A stretch of DNA of 55,843 nucleotides. It comes from Pirellulales bacterium. GTDB taxonomy: Bacteria; Planctomycetota; Planctomycetia; Pirellulales; JADZDJ01. Each line of letters starts with the position of its first letter. The first letter of the stretch is position 1. A model generated the notes under the pieces. It searched no databases, was not told the DNA's origin, and worked only from the letters and a program-made list of their open reading frames with translations. Positions 25,366 to 35,107 of this stretch are shown piece after piece. The DNA is taken from contig JADZDJ010000016.1 of assembly GCA_020851115.1 (NCBI GenBank), forward strand, positions 1-55,843. Direction: 5' to 3'. Position numbers and translations under genes: made by a program.

Positions 25366-26247
25366 ATGCGAACCCTCGTTGCCTGCCCAAAATGCAATCG
25401 CCAGTATGACGCCGAAGGGTTGTCCGTCGGCAAACAGTTTCATTGTCAGTGCGGAAAGGTGCTGCGGGTTCAACAGGCGATCGGACTCGACGCCCGCGTC
25501 GTCTGTTGCTCGCACTGCGGGGCGCCGCGGATCAAGGGATCGCTGAGTTGCGATCATTGCGAAGCCGACTTCACGCTCCACGAGCGTGATTTGGATACGG
25601 TCTGCCCGCACTGTGCCGCTCGCGTGAGCCACAAGGCGCGGTTTTGTCATCATTGCGGCAAGGCAATCAATCCGGAAATGGCGGCTGGCGAAAAGACGAA
25701 ATTCCGCTGCCCTGTATGTGAAGGCCGCCAGCTCATGAGCCGCGCCTGGAGAGAGATTTCGATCTTGGAATGCAATCGCTGTGCGGGAATTTGGCTGGGG
25801 CATAAAGCGTTTCAATTGGCACTGACGCAGGCGGAACAGGATCAGCCGCCAGCCGACTGGTTGATCGCCACAATCGCTCGTCCGGGCGAAGTGGATGCGG
25901 CGCCTCCGGACGGCGGCCGGCGCTATCGTCCCTGCGCCGTTTGTGGCCAATTGATGCCGAACAAACAGTTCGAAGCAAGCGGCGTAATCATCGACCATTG
26001 CAAGGACCACGGTGTATGGTTCGACGCGGACGAGTTTTCGCGAATTTTGGATTGGGTTCACGGCGGCGGATACGCAGTCCATCAGCGCAGTCAGACCGCT
26101 GAACACGTCAACGAGCAGCAGGCAAAACTTCTTGAAGACGCGCGGATATCCAAGAAAAAGCAGCGGGGCGCCGCCGGCCCGTGGACGACCGGCGACCGCG
26201 ATGAATCGTTGCTCGCAGAGGTCATCCGCTGGATATTTCGCGTCTGA
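25366..26247 (+). CDS. Multi zinc-ribbon protein with two zf-TFIIB domains
   Basis: A 293-residue cytoplasmic protein built of zinc-binding knuckles. From the N-terminus: CPKC..CQCG (8-30s), CSHC..CDHC, CPHC..CHHCG, then two zf-TFIIB-like modules, CPVCEG...CNRCAGIWLGHKAF and CAVCGQLM...CKDHGVWFDADEF. The last has His in place of one cysteine, which is normal in this family. The C-terminus is a short helical tail. Such proteins are common in planctomycetes and myxobacteria, and their binding partners are unknown. The ATG at 25366 directly precedes the first knuckle. The reverse-strand frame over the same region is an artefact of the high GC content. Confidence 0.87.
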   Translation: MRTLVACPKCNRQYDAEGLSVGKQFHCQCGKVLRVQQAIGLDARVVCCSHCGAPRIKGSLSCDHCEADFTLHERDLDTVCPHCAARVSHKARFCHHCGKAINPEMAAGEKTKFRCPVCEGRQLMSRAWREISILECNRCAGIWLGHKAFQLALTQAEQDQPPADWLIATIARPGEVDAAPPDGGRRYRPCAVCGQLMPNKQFEASGVIIDHCKDHGVWFDADEFSRILDWVHGGGYAVHQRSQTAEHVNEQQAKLLEDARISKKKQRGAAGPWTTGDRDESLLAEVIRWIFRV

Positions 26248-26273
26248 GCCAACGGATTGCCACCGCTTGATGC

Positions 26274-29200
26274 TTACTTCGTGCAAGGCTGAGCAAGCGC
26301 TTCGTTGATCGCCTTTTGCACGTTTTTACTGCTGGACGTCAAGAACCTGGCGCGCAGCCAATCGACGGCGGTAATTCCCTTGGAATTGCCAATGATCGTG
26401 TCGCCGACGTTGCCGCCGGCACTGATGATATCGATTTTCACCGCGACAATCGTATCGATTCCTGGGCCTCCCATCATATTGTCGTTGTTTTCGGCATGTT
26501 TGACGCGCGGATGGCGATTGTTGAATTCATGGTCGCCAAACAGGAAATCGTCGCCGCCGTTTCCCGTTAGCATATCGACGCCGTCGCCGCCGAAGATGAC
26601 ATCAACTTTACTCCAGCCGAGCAGTGTGTCATCGCCGTCGCCGCCATCGATCAGTGACGAAACCGGGGCGCGATTATCGAGGGTATCGTTGCCGCCGTAG
26701 CCGAACATTTGCAAGCATTCCACCTGTTGCAAGCGAAAATCGCGGGTTGAAGCAAACGAGCCGACGCGGACCATGTCGCCGCCGCTGGTGCCTTCGATCC
26801 GAACACAGTCTTTCGTGCCGCCGCCGCCGTCGAATCGCATCGTCAGGCCCGGTTTCGACGGCAGCCGTACCCTGAATTTATCGCTGCGCGAATTTGAGCC
26901 GATCAGCGTTAGTTCGAGATTTCCGTCGAAGTCGTAGTGAATATCGGAATTGTTGCTGGCGCCGGCAAATCCGCGAATGCGATTGTTGAGCACTTCGACG
27001 CTGCTGTTGTGCAGGCCGACTTGGCCGCTGTCGCTGACGACGAGCTTGTCGTTGCCACTATCGGCATCAACCCGCAGCGCTCCGACAATGCCATCGAGCG
27101 TACCCAGATTGCTGGGTGCGTCCGAGGCGACGTTCACCGTGTCGTCTTCCGTGCCTCCGGCCACGTTTACCACGCTGCTGACAGCAACCGACCGCACGTT
27201 CACGATATCGTCGCCAGCCCTTCCATCAAGCAAAACGTTGCTGGCGTCGCCATTGGCCGTCAAGGTAATCGTGTCGCCCGAGCCGTTTCCACGGACGATG
27301 AGATTGACGCTCGAAGCTGTACCTTGCACATCGATTACATCTGCCAACACGCCGGCATCAAGGATGATCGACTCGCAGGTATCGAACGTAACGAGCGCCA
27401 TGCCGGTACGGAAGAACGTTATCGGCGTCAGAGAATAAGTTGCACCGGCGCTATTCGCGGAGTCGTCGAAGTGGAGCGTATCTCCCACGGGCAAGGTATT
27501 GCTTGTCGGTCCTGCGGTAAGTGTCGTCGTTGGCGATGCGCTATGGCTCTCGCCGTGGATCGTGATCGCACCCAACATGCCGCTCAGTGAGCCGGCATCG
27601 CCAAGCACGATTGCGTCGTTGCTCGCGCCGGAGCTTAGTGTATACACGGTCGCGGCATTGGTGGAAAGCACGTCGAAAGTATCGACTCCGCTCGTGCCGT
27701 TGAGGTTGAGTAGCGCCAATCCCGTGTAGTTTACCGCGCCATCGCCGGCACGTTGAACAAGAGCGTCGGTCAAAGTGACTGCGCCTGCAGTCGTCGCATT
27801 CAGGGTGAGCGACTCGCCATCGGCCCCGGCATTGATGGTCAGACCGGCGGTTCCGATCGTCGTCAGCGAGATGTCGTGAATGATGTCGGTTCCGCCGCCG
27901 GCGTTGATGATCGTTGTCGCGGGGTCGGCGGTTGAAGCCACGTTGAACGCGTCCGCTCCCAGCGTGCCGATGATGATCAGCGTCGCCAGCCCCGTATACT
28001 CGATGAGTCCATTGCCGGAGCGTTGTACGCCGGTGCTGGAGATGTCTACGCTACCCGTGAGTGCCACGTTGAGCGTGAGCGCTTCGCCATCTCCGCCGGC
28101 ATCCACGTTTAATCCTGCGATGCCAATGCTTGTCAATGCAATGTCGCCAAACAGGTCGTGGCCGCTGCCGGCATGGATGGTGGTCTCGGTAGAAATTGCC
28201 GTCGAGACGACATTCAATGTGTCGGCTCCGCCGGTTCCCTCGATGGTCAATGCTCCCAAGCCAAGGTAATTCAACAATCCGTTTCCCACTCGCTGAACGG
28301 TCGCTGCGGAAACATCCACGGTTCCCGTCGTCGCCGTGTTAAGCGTGAGTGCTTCGGCATCGTTGCCGGCGTCGATCGTGAGGCCGGCTGCGCCGATGGT
28401 CGTCAGGTCAATGTCGCCAAACAGGTCCGTTCCACCGAGAGAGTTGATGCGCGTGTTTGTGACGGCAGCCGTCGAAGCGATGTTGAACGCGTCGGCTCCG
28501 GCAGTGCCCTGGACGATCAGCGTGGCAATGCCGCTGTAATTGACCGACCCATTGCCGATTCGCTGCACCGTGGTGCCGGTAACATCGACGATGCCGGTCG
28601 CGGTTGTATTGAGCGTCAGCGTCTCTCCATTGCCGCCTGCGTTGATTGCCAATCCGGCCGCACCGATCGTTGTCAGATCGATATCCGCAAAGACATCCAG
28701 CCCTCCTAGCGCGTCGATCGTGGTAGCTGTCGCAGAGTGGGTCGAGGTGACATTGAATGTGTCGGCTCCTGCTGTGCCATTGATGTTTAGAGAGGCAAAT
28801 CCATGGTAGGCGACTTGCCCATTGCCAGCGCGTTGTACCGTCGCGGGCGAGAGATGGATCGTGCCCGCTGCGGTCACGTTGAGCGTGAGCGATTCGCCAT
28901 CACCGCCGGCATCGACCACAAGTCCGCTTGCGGCCACGGTCGTGAGATCAATGGCGCCAAATAGATCCAGTCCAGCGCCGGCATCGATGGTTGTGGCTGT
29001 TCCAACGGCAGTGGATGCGACATTGAACGTATCCGTGCCCGCTGTACCATTGGCTTGTAGCGTTGCAAATCCGCTGTAATTGACCGGCCCGTTGCCGGCG
29101 CGCTGCACGGTTGTTGCGAACACATCAACGGTTCCCGCCGCCGTTGTGTTCAAGGTAATCGCTTCGCCATTGCCTCCCGCATCGATGGTCACTCCAGCCG

Positions 29201-31811
29201 TACCGATCGTGGTGAGTGCGATGGCGCTGAAGACGTCGACGCCGCCCGCCCCTTGAATCGAAGTAGCAGTTCCTGCCGCGGTGGATATGAGATTGAAAGA
29301 GTCGCTGACCGCAGTACCGACAACTTGCAAGTTTGCCAGAGTAGAGTAGCCCACTGCGCCGTCGCCGCTGCGCTGGACGTTGAAGTCGGAAATCGAAACG
29401 ACGCCGGCCGAGTTCAAGTTGAGAATCAGCGTTTCGCCATTGCCGCCGGCGTCGATGTTGATTCCCGCGCTGATGGTTGTTAGGTCGATTGCACCCAAGA
29501 GGTCGAGGCCCGCTCCGGCCAGAACGTGGATCGATGTGCTAGCCGAGGTCGATGCGATATTGAAGGTGTCGGCCCCAGAAGTGCCATTGACCGTGATGAG
29601 GCCAAGCCCGCTGTAAGTTAACGCGCCATTTCCAACTCGCTGGAGGCTAGAGGCGTTGAGCTGGATTGTGCCGGTCGAAGCGACATTTGCCGTGATGCTT
29701 CCGGCAGCATGGATTGTCAATCCGGCTGCGCCAATCGTAGTCAGATCGACATCGCCAAAGAGATCGACGGCGCCCATTCCATCGATCGTGGTCGCCGTTC
29801 CAGCAGCCGTCGAGGTGACATTGAATGTGTCGACGCCTGCGGTGCCGTTGACCAATAAATTCGCCAACCCCACATAGTTGATTGCGCCATTTCCGCTGCG
29901 CTGAACAGTCGTCGAGTTGAGATTAACGGTCCCAGTCGTCATCGTGTCGAGCGTCAGCGACTCGCCATTGCCGCCGGCGCTGATGGTTAACCCTGATGCG
30001 CCGATCGTGGTCAGGTCGATGGCACTGAAGGCGTCCAATCCGCCGGCTGCTGCAACGGTCGTCGAGACTCCGACGGCGGTCGATGCGACATTGAAGGTGT
30101 CGATTCCTGCCGTGCCATTCACGAGCAGCGTTGTGAGTCCCAAGTAATGCACCGCGCCGTTGCCGGTGCGCTCGACCGCGGTGCTGGAAACCGAAACGAT
30201 TCCCGCAGTGCTGGCATTGAGCGTCAACGACTCACCGTCACCACCCGCATGGACGGTGAGCCCTGCCAGACCGATCGTGTCGAGTCCAATCGCCGTAAAC
30301 AGATCGATTCCACCGCCGGCCTGGATCGTTGTCGCGGTGGCCGCCGCAGTGGAAGAGACATTCAACGAGTCTGCGCCGCCAGTTCCTGTAACGATCAGAT
30401 TGGCAAGACCCGAGTAATTGATCGCGCCGTTGCCAATCCGTTGAACGACCGTCGAATTGACAGTTACCGTTCCGGCGATCGCGGTGTTCAGCGTGAGAGA
30501 TTCGCCGTCTCCGCCGGCGTTGATCACCAATCCCGAAGTGCCGATTGTGGGCAAATCGATCGAACCGAATAGGTCCAATCCGCCGGCCGCCACAACGTTC
30601 GTCGTGACTGAGGCGGCGGTGGATGCGACGTTGAAGGTGTCTGCTCCCATCGTTCCATTCACCACCAGCGTGGTCATGCCGCCGTAAGTCACTGCGCCGT
30701 TGCTAGTGCGTTGAACAGTCGTGGAATTGACGTTCAAAGTGCCCGCCACCGCTGCGTTCAGCGTGAGGGTTTCACCGTCGTTGGCGGCATCGATCGTGAG
30801 ACCGGCCGCGCCGATCGTGGTGAGATCGATCGCGCCAAAGACGTCCAGCCCGCCAGCGGCATTGATCGTCGTTGTTGTCAGACTGTCGGTCGAGGCAACG
30901 TTGAACGTATCGGCCAGCGGCGTGCCATCGATTTGTAGCGTCGAAAATCCCAAATAATGGACCGCGCCATTACCAGTTCGCTGGACCGCAGCCGAACTGA
31001 TGGCAACGGAGCCAGCACTGGTCGCATTCAGCGTTAGCGACTCACCGTCGCCACCGGCGTCAATCGTCAACCCAGCAGCGCCGATTGCGGTCAGATCGAT
31101 TGCGGCAAATACATCCAAGCCGCCATTTCCATTCGCCACGGTTACCGCCCCCGCAGCAGTGGTGAAAACTGAAATTGTGTCCGCAGCCACGGAGCCATCC
31201 ACATGCAAGGTCTCGATACCAGCATAGGAAGCCGCGCCGCCGCTGTCGCGAAGCACGATGCCTGAATGAATGCCGATCGTTTCTGGCCCGGCTGCGGACG
31301 TGCTGAGGCTCAGCGCGTCGCTGCCCATCGCACCGGTGTCGGCAATCGTGGCGTGGGCCACCGTCAATAGGCCGCTCTGATCGACCAGATATTGATCGCT
31401 GCCGTCACCCCCGTCAAGAACGACCACCAACAGCGACGAGAACGAGGCCTGTGTAATCGCCGTCAAGTCGATCGTGTTCGCATAGTCGCCTGAGGCCGTC
31501 ACCGAGATTTTTAATATCGGATCGGCCAAATGGACTCCGCTGAGTGGGTCCATTCCGTTGATTTTTACGTTTCCGCCACTTTCACTGACGACCACCGCAT
31601 CGTTGTTATCGACGGTAATGGTTAGAATATCGGTCGCTACATTGGCGGTCACACTCAGTAGGCAACGACTTTCGAGCAACTCCATCTTTGCCGGACGCCG
31701 AGCTTCACGGCTGGTACGACGCCTGCCCGAGCCAAGGCCCCCCAGCCGCAGTCGCCGCCGCGATCGAGTCGCCAAGAAGGTGCGAGATGTCCAATCGGTC
31801 CAGCGCGACAT
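26274..31811 (-). CDS. Giant planctomycete surface protein with ~14 tandem 90-residue repeats and RTX-like C-terminus
   Basis: A protein of about 1,845 residues. A basic arm is followed by the planctomycete extracellular leader AKMELLESRCLLS. After a calcium-binding-like beta region come about fourteen repeats of roughly 90 residues, each with AGGLDxFxxIDLTTIGxAGLxIxAGGDGExLTLN, then VQRxGNGxVxYxGLxxL, then NGTxGxDTFNVxST. The C-terminal 400 residues hold RTX-like GGDGDDTLLG and GGDGVDMLTGNGGDD motifs. The whole should fold as a long beta-solenoid at the cell surface, probably adhesive or structural. I start at the ATG at 31811 (MSRWTDW) because the upstream frame opens with TTG at 31835. The first repeat is the most diverged (VLRDSGGAASYAG instead of VQR). 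Confidence 0.85.
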   Translation of the reverse strand: MSRWTDWTSRTFLATRSRRRLRLGGLGSGRRRTSREARRPAKMELLESRCLLSVTANVATDILTITVDNNDAVVVSESGGNVKINGMDPLSGVHLADPILKISVTASGDYANTIDLTAITQASFSSLLVVVLDGGDGSDQYLVDQSGLLTVAHATIADTGAMGSDALSLSTSAAGPETIGIHSGIVLRDSGGAASYAGIETLHVDGSVAADTISVFTTAAGAVTVANGNGGLDVFAAIDLTAIGAAGLTIDAGGDGESLTLNATSAGSVAISSAAVQRTGNGAVHYLGFSTLQIDGTPLADTFNVASTDSLTTTTINAAGGLDVFGAIDLTTIGAAGLTIDAANDGETLTLNAAVAGTLNVNSTTVQRTSNGAVTYGGMTTLVVNGTMGADTFNVASTAASVTTNVVAAGGLDLFGSIDLPTIGTSGLVINAGGDGESLTLNTAIAGTVTVNSTVVQRIGNGAINYSGLANLIVTGTGGADSLNVSSTAAATATTIQAGGGIDLFTAIGLDTIGLAGLTVHAGGDGESLTLNASTAGIVSVSSTAVERTGNGAVHYLGLTTLLVNGTAGIDTFNVASTAVGVSTTVAAAGGLDAFSAIDLTTIGASGLTISAGGNGESLTLDTMTTGTVNLNSTTVQRSGNGAINYVGLANLLVNGTAGVDTFNVTSTAAGTATTIDGMGAVDLFGDVDLTTIGAAGLTIHAAGSITANVASTGTIQLNASSLQRVGNGALTYSGLGLITVNGTSGADTFNIASTSASTSIHVLAGAGLDLLGAIDLTTISAGINIDAGGNGETLILNLNSAGVVSISDFNVQRSGDGAVGYSTLANLQVVGTAVSDSFNLISTAAGTATSIQGAGGVDVFSAIALTTIGTAGVTIDAGGNGEAITLNTTAAGTVDVFATTVQRAGNGPVNYSGFATLQANGTAGTDTFNVASTAVGTATTIDAGAGLDLFGAIDLTTVAASGLVVDAGGDGESLTLNVTAAGTIHLSPATVQRAGNGQVAYHGFASLNINGTAGADTFNVTSTHSATATTIDALGGLDVFADIDLTTIGAAGLAINAGGNGETLTLNTTATGIVDVTGTTVQRIGNGSVNYSGIATLIVQGTAGADAFNIASTAAVTNTRINSLGGTDLFGDIDLTTIGAAGLTIDAGNDAEALTLNTATTGTVDVSAATVQRVGNGLLNYLGLGALTIEGTGGADTLNVVSTAISTETTIHAGSGHDLFGDIALTSIGIAGLNVDAGGDGEALTLNVALTGSVDISSTGVQRSGNGLIEYTGLATLIIIGTLGADAFNVASTADPATTIINAGGGTDIIHDISLTTIGTAGLTINAGADGESLTLNATTAGAVTLTDALVQRAGDGAVNYTGLALLNLNGTSGVDTFDVLSTNAATVYTLSSGASNDAIVLGDAGSLSGMLGAITIHGESHSASPTTTLTAGPTSNTLPVGDTLHFDDSANSAGATYSLTPITFFRTGMALVTFDTCESIILDAGVLADVIDVQGTASSVNLIVRGNGSGDTITLTANGDASNVLLDGRAGDDIVNVRSVAVSSVVNVAGGTEDDTVNVASDAPSNLGTLDGIVGALRVDADSGNDKLVVSDSGQVGLHNSSVEVLNNRIRGFAGASNNSDIHYDFDGNLELTLIGSNSRSDKFRVRLPSKPGLTMRFDGGGGTKDCVRIEGTSGGDMVRVGSFASTRDFRLQQVECLQMFGYGGNDTLDNRAPVSSLIDGGDGDDTLLGWSKVDVIFGGDGVDMLTGNGGDDFLFGDHEFNNRHPRVKHAENNDNMMGGPGIDTIVAVKIDIISAGGNVGDTIIGNSKGITAVDWLRARFLTSSSKNVQKAINEALAQPCTK
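27640..31280 (-). repeat. Tandem array of ~270-bp coding repeats (about 14 units)
   Basis: Inside the giant surface-protein gene the same 270-base unit recurs about fourteen times, recognisable in translation by VQR-x-GNG followed by Y-x-G-L and DTFNV-ST. Units differ at many codons, so the array is old or has diverged under selection rather than being a recent expansion. The unit nearest the protein start is the most divergent. Boundaries are approximate. Confidence 0.8.
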
Positions 31812-32396
31812 GTCGCAAACTCTCCGGGGGGCCAAATATCAGGGTCGAATCGCGCAGCCTTTCCGAGACAGCCGCTAGTCTCGGGCCGCAAGTCTCAGAG
31901 AAAATCGACCGCGTAGGACGAAAACCTGCGCCGGTCGACACCTCGAACATTTGGAGTCGGTTTGAAGATGGCCCGGCGCACGGGCAACCATCGTCCCCGT
32001 GCCTTTGCCGATGCTCAACGCTCGCGGTGTCGACCTTAAGGCGCGTTCTTGAATGAAACCTATACGATTGAGGCTAATTACTGACTACCAGAATTGCAAG
32101 ACTTTTGCCGCGAATCCAAGAGCATTTCACTTGTTTCCAATTGGACGGCCGAACCGAACAGCCCGGCGCATTGGTAAAGGGATGCGGCCAAGCAAATTAC
32201 CTGGCATTTCTCGCTTCGGCCGTTCCAGCTTCGAAAATTATTCGGTCGTGCGATACCCTCCGCCTCGGCAGCCGCGTATCCGGACTTTACTAGGCTGTTG
32301 TATCTCGGATATACCAGGATACAAGTTCAACTGAACCATTCGATGGACGGTGTTGATTTCGTATCCACACGTCCCAGTTTATTTCGCCTTCCGTCG
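31812..32396. other. Divergent intergenic region, no gene recognised
   Basis: About 585 bases between the giant surface-protein gene and the ABC ATPase gene. The plus-strand frames here extend the ABC frame upstream without protein-like composition. Promoters for both genes must lie here, but none stands out. Confidence 0.45.
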
Positions 32397-33137
32397 ATGA
32401 TTGAATCTATCGATCTGCACAAGTATCACGGTACGCTCGCGGTGCTCCGCGGCGTTTCCCTGGTCCTTGAGGAAGGAGAGGTGGCGGCGGTCATTGGTCC
32501 TTCGGGGGGTGGGAAGAGCACGTTTCTGCGGTGCTTGAATGGGTTGGAGATTTTTCAACAAGGTAAAGTGAACGTCGGGGAATTTGTGCTCAAGCCGGGC
32601 GAGCGGGACGGCGCAGCGCAGGCGTCGCTGCTGGCCGTGCGGCGGCAGCTAGGAATGGTGTTTCAACAGTTCAATTTGTTTCCGCATTTGTCGGTGCTGG
32701 GGAATGTCATCGAAGCGCCGATGAAAGTGCTTGGCCTGGCGCGCGAGGAAGCGGTCGCGCGCGGGACGGCACTGCTGGAGCGCGTGGGATTGGCGGACAA
32801 GCTGGAGTCGCGGCCCGATCGGCTATCGGGGGGCCAGCAGCAACGCGTGGCGATTGCGCGGGCGCTGGCGATGCAGCCGCGGGCGATGCTCTTTGACGAA
32901 CCGACCAGCGCGCTCGATCCGAAAATGACGGCCGAGGTGCTCGACGTGATGGCAGACCTCGCGCGCGAGGGGCAAGCGATGATCGTCGTGACGCACGCGA
33001 TGAGCTTTGCCCGGCGAGTGGCCAAGACAGTGCATGTGTTTCATGAAGGCCGCGTCGCGGAAAGCGGGCCGCCGGAGCAGATTTTTGAATCCCCGCGGAG
33101 CGAAGCGACGCGGGAGTTTTTGCGGGAGTGTGAGTGA
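32397..33137 (+). CDS. ABC transporter ATP-binding protein, polar amino-acid (GlnQ/HisP) type
   Basis: A 246-residue ABC ATPase. Walker A is GPSGGGKS (34-41), Q-loop QQFNLFPHLSV (90-100), signature LSGGQQQ (143-149), Walker B MLFDEP (164-169) and the switch His in VVTHA. FNLFPH-type Q-loops and the EIFESPR ending are typical of the polar amino-acid uptake (PAAT) ATPases GlnQ and HisP. The frame is open from 32298, but the ATG at 32397 is at the family start. The permease and binding protein usually next to such a gene are absent: the next gene is an O-antigen ligase-like protein, so it acts with components encoded elsewhere or is an orphan. Confidence 0.9.
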   Translation: MIESIDLHKYHGTLAVLRGVSLVLEEGEVAAVIGPSGGGKSTFLRCLNGLEIFQQGKVNVGEFVLKPGERDGAAQASLLAVRRQLGMVFQQFNLFPHLSVLGNVIEAPMKVLGLAREEAVARGTALLERVGLADKLESRPDRLSGGQQQRVAIARALAMQPRAMLFDEPTSALDPKMTAEVLDVMADLAREGQAMIVVTHAMSFARRVAKTVHVFHEGRVAESGPPEQIFESPRSEATREFLRECE

Positions 33138-33405
33138 AGAGAAGCTGGCAATCTGAAAACAAACGGTAGACTTAGCGCGCGAGGAATTGATTGCGGCTGA
33201 CGGGGATGTGCGAGTATCACTAGCACATACTAGCTTCCCTGAATGGTCTCCTTTATCTACTGGCCAGGAAAGATCTGGAGCGCCTCAAAAATATGAAACA
33301 TCAAGATCGTAGAAAGTATCCCAAGAAGGCGTTTCCTGGCTTACGACTGTCACATTTTCATTGGAACGAGCCATCGCTTCGTGTCCTGTGGATTGGTCGC
33401 TTGCG

Positions 33406-34953
33406 TTAGGCGGTTACCGCTGAGGCGGTCGCGGCGTCGTCTTCCGCTCTGCTCCGTGGATATCGACCTGCGTCTGCTGACAGGCTTGTTTGTGCGTGGT
33501 TGCATTTTTCGGTGGCGTAAACGCCAATTACCAAGCCTCCCATGGTGAAGAGCCAGACATTCATCATCTCGATCATATTTGTGTCGTGGAAGTTGGCATT
33601 GGGGAGGTAGGCGCCCAGCAGTGCCATGAAGACGATGCCGACTTGGCGCATCCAAAGCGGCGACGTTTGATTTCGCGCCAACCGCCAAGCGGCTAATGTC
33701 CAAGATGCGAGTAGTGCGATGAACAGCCCAGCTCCAAGGAGGCCAGTTTCGGTGAGCAGAGCGAGAAAGGCATTATGCTGGATATACGGCTTGGTTTTTT
33801 CGAGTGGCATCGTTTCCGTGCGGTCGGCGAGATAAGGCAGTTTTTCGCGATCGTATTGGCCGAAGCCGCATCCTACCAATGGGTGATCGGCGAACATGTT
33901 CCCGGCGACTTTTGCCAATAGTGGACGAAGCTGGGCGGATTCGACCGAGGCGGATGCGTCGAGATCCGCGTCGCGTTTCAGGTTCCAGATTTGATCCCAT
34001 TTGGCAATGCCGACCATGAGGACTCCGGCGGCTCCGGCGGCAATGAGCAGGTTGCGCCATGCCACGGGAGCGGAAAGACCAATGAAAATGCCCAGACCGA
34101 GTGCGCCGCCGATCCAGGCGCTGCGCGTGAGGGTGGCATAGATGGCGGTCATCGAAAGCGCCGCGAACGCAAGCAATGATAATTGTCCGCAGCGCTCAAC
34201 GAATGCACCCTTCACGCTCCGCGTGAAGCTGGACGCGCGATGAGCGTCGCTCTTGGAGTCTGTTGGGAATGGCGAGTCACGTTGCAGTTCGTCCTCGCGC
34301 GGAGCGTGAGGAGTCCATTGAGGGGCGCGTTGCCAGAAAGTGAGACCGGCGGCAAGACAGAGGGTGATCAAAATGCCGTTGCCGGCGGGGTTGAGTAGCG
34401 GGCCGCGGGCGCGACCGAAGAATTCGAGCTTGGGTGAAGCAAGATGCGTGGGGAACAGCGCCCAGTGCCAGCCGAGCAGCTCGGCGATGGCCGTTAACGA
34501 AATGTAAACGCCCAGCAATCCGATCGCAACGAAGATCCACCGTGCTTTGCGTTCGTCGAGCGGCGATTGACGGATGACCCAATAGGCCATCGCGGGAATT
34601 GCAAAATATTGAAACAGCTTGAAAACCGGTTTGAACTGCTGAAACCGCCAATCGTGCGTGAACGTGCTGAAAGTAAGGACGGCGAGAAACGCGAGCATCA
34701 ACCAGTCGGCGCGTACGAGCGGCTTGGGATCCGTCCAGCCTAGTTGGCGGTGAACGGCATACATGACCACGAGGAGCAACGCCAGCAGACGGTCGATCGT
34801 CAGTGGCGGCGTGCCGGCATTCCAATAAGCATAGCCAAACGGCGTGCCGCCAATGAGCAGCATCAAACTGCCGGCCACCAGCGAGGCGCGCAGCATCAGA
34901 GCGACAAGCCAGACTAGCGCGATGACGGCAAGAAGGATGACGAAAAAATCCAT
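33406..34953 (-). CDS. O-antigen ligase/polymerase (Wzy-type) membrane protein
   Basis: A 515-residue polytopic membrane protein with about ten hydrophobic helices, of the Wzy_C/O-antigen ligase family, which polymerises or attaches polysaccharide units on the periplasmic side. The diagnostic stretch is the large external loop with DHPLVGCGFGQYDREK and, after a variable part, IQHNAFLALLTETGLLGAGLF. Residues about 210-252 (WTPHAPREDELQRDS... SFTRSVKGAFVERCG) form a charged insert between two helices that corresponds to a palindromic DNA element (34211-34311). It opens an exopolysaccharide locus with Wzz, flippase and glycosyltransferase genes around it. Confidence 0.85.
   Translation of the reverse strand: MDFFVILLAVIALVWLVALMLRASLVAGSLMLLIGGTPFGYAYWNAGTPPLTIDRLLALLLVVMYAVHRQLGWTDPKPLVRADWLMLAFLAVLTFSTFTHDWRFQQFKPVFKLFQYFAIPAMAYWVIRQSPLDERKARWIFVAIGLLGVYISLTAIAELLGWHWALFPTHLASPKLEFFGRARGPLLNPAGNGILITLCLAAGLTFWQRAPQWTPHAPREDELQRDSPFPTDSKSDAHRASSFTRSVKGAFVERCGQLSLLAFAALSMTAIYATLTRSAWIGGALGLGIFIGLSAPVAWRNLLIAAGAAGVLMVGIAKWDQIWNLKRDADLDASASVESAQLRPLLAKVAGNMFADHPLVGCGFGQYDREKLPYLADRTETMPLEKTKPYIQHNAFLALLTETGLLGAGLFIALLASWTLAAWRLARNQTSPLWMRQVGIVFMALLGAYLPNANFHDTNMIEMMNVWLFTMGGLVIGVYATEKCNHAQTSLSADAGRYPRSRAEDDAATASAVTA
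34211..34311. repeat. REP-like palindromic element inside the O-antigen ligase gene
   Basis: Two arms in inverted orientation, TTCACGCTCCGCGTGAA (34211-34227) and CCTCGCGCGGAGCGTGAGG (34293-34311), share the core TCACGCTCCGC/GCGGAGCGTGA. About 65 bases separate them. The element sits in frame in the coding region, giving a hydrophilic insert in a loop between transmembrane helices. A further arm is at 36657-36674. Copies of this kind are probably dispersed in the genome. Confidence 0.6.
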
Positions 34954-35107
34954 CGGGACGATTGCGAGCGCCGGAGCGCGTCGCCACTGGTTCTAACCGT
35001 TTGCAGAATTCACCAAGTTATCAACTTGTACGTCGATTCGCTTGTGGACCTAGGCCATTGATGCGAATCGTCCGCGATCCAGCCATCTCTGCGAAATCGG
35101 CGGATGG

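Noticed and set aside
25572-25592. Palindrome TCACGCTC-CAC-GAGCGTGA as another REP-like copy
   Set aside because: It lies within conserved coding sequence of the zinc-ribbon gene (FTLHERD) without causing an insertion; coincidence is likely.
25210-26286. 358-codon frame antisense to the zinc-ribbon gene
   Set aside because: A mirror of the cysteine-rich gene; the CxxC pattern is clear only on the plus strand.
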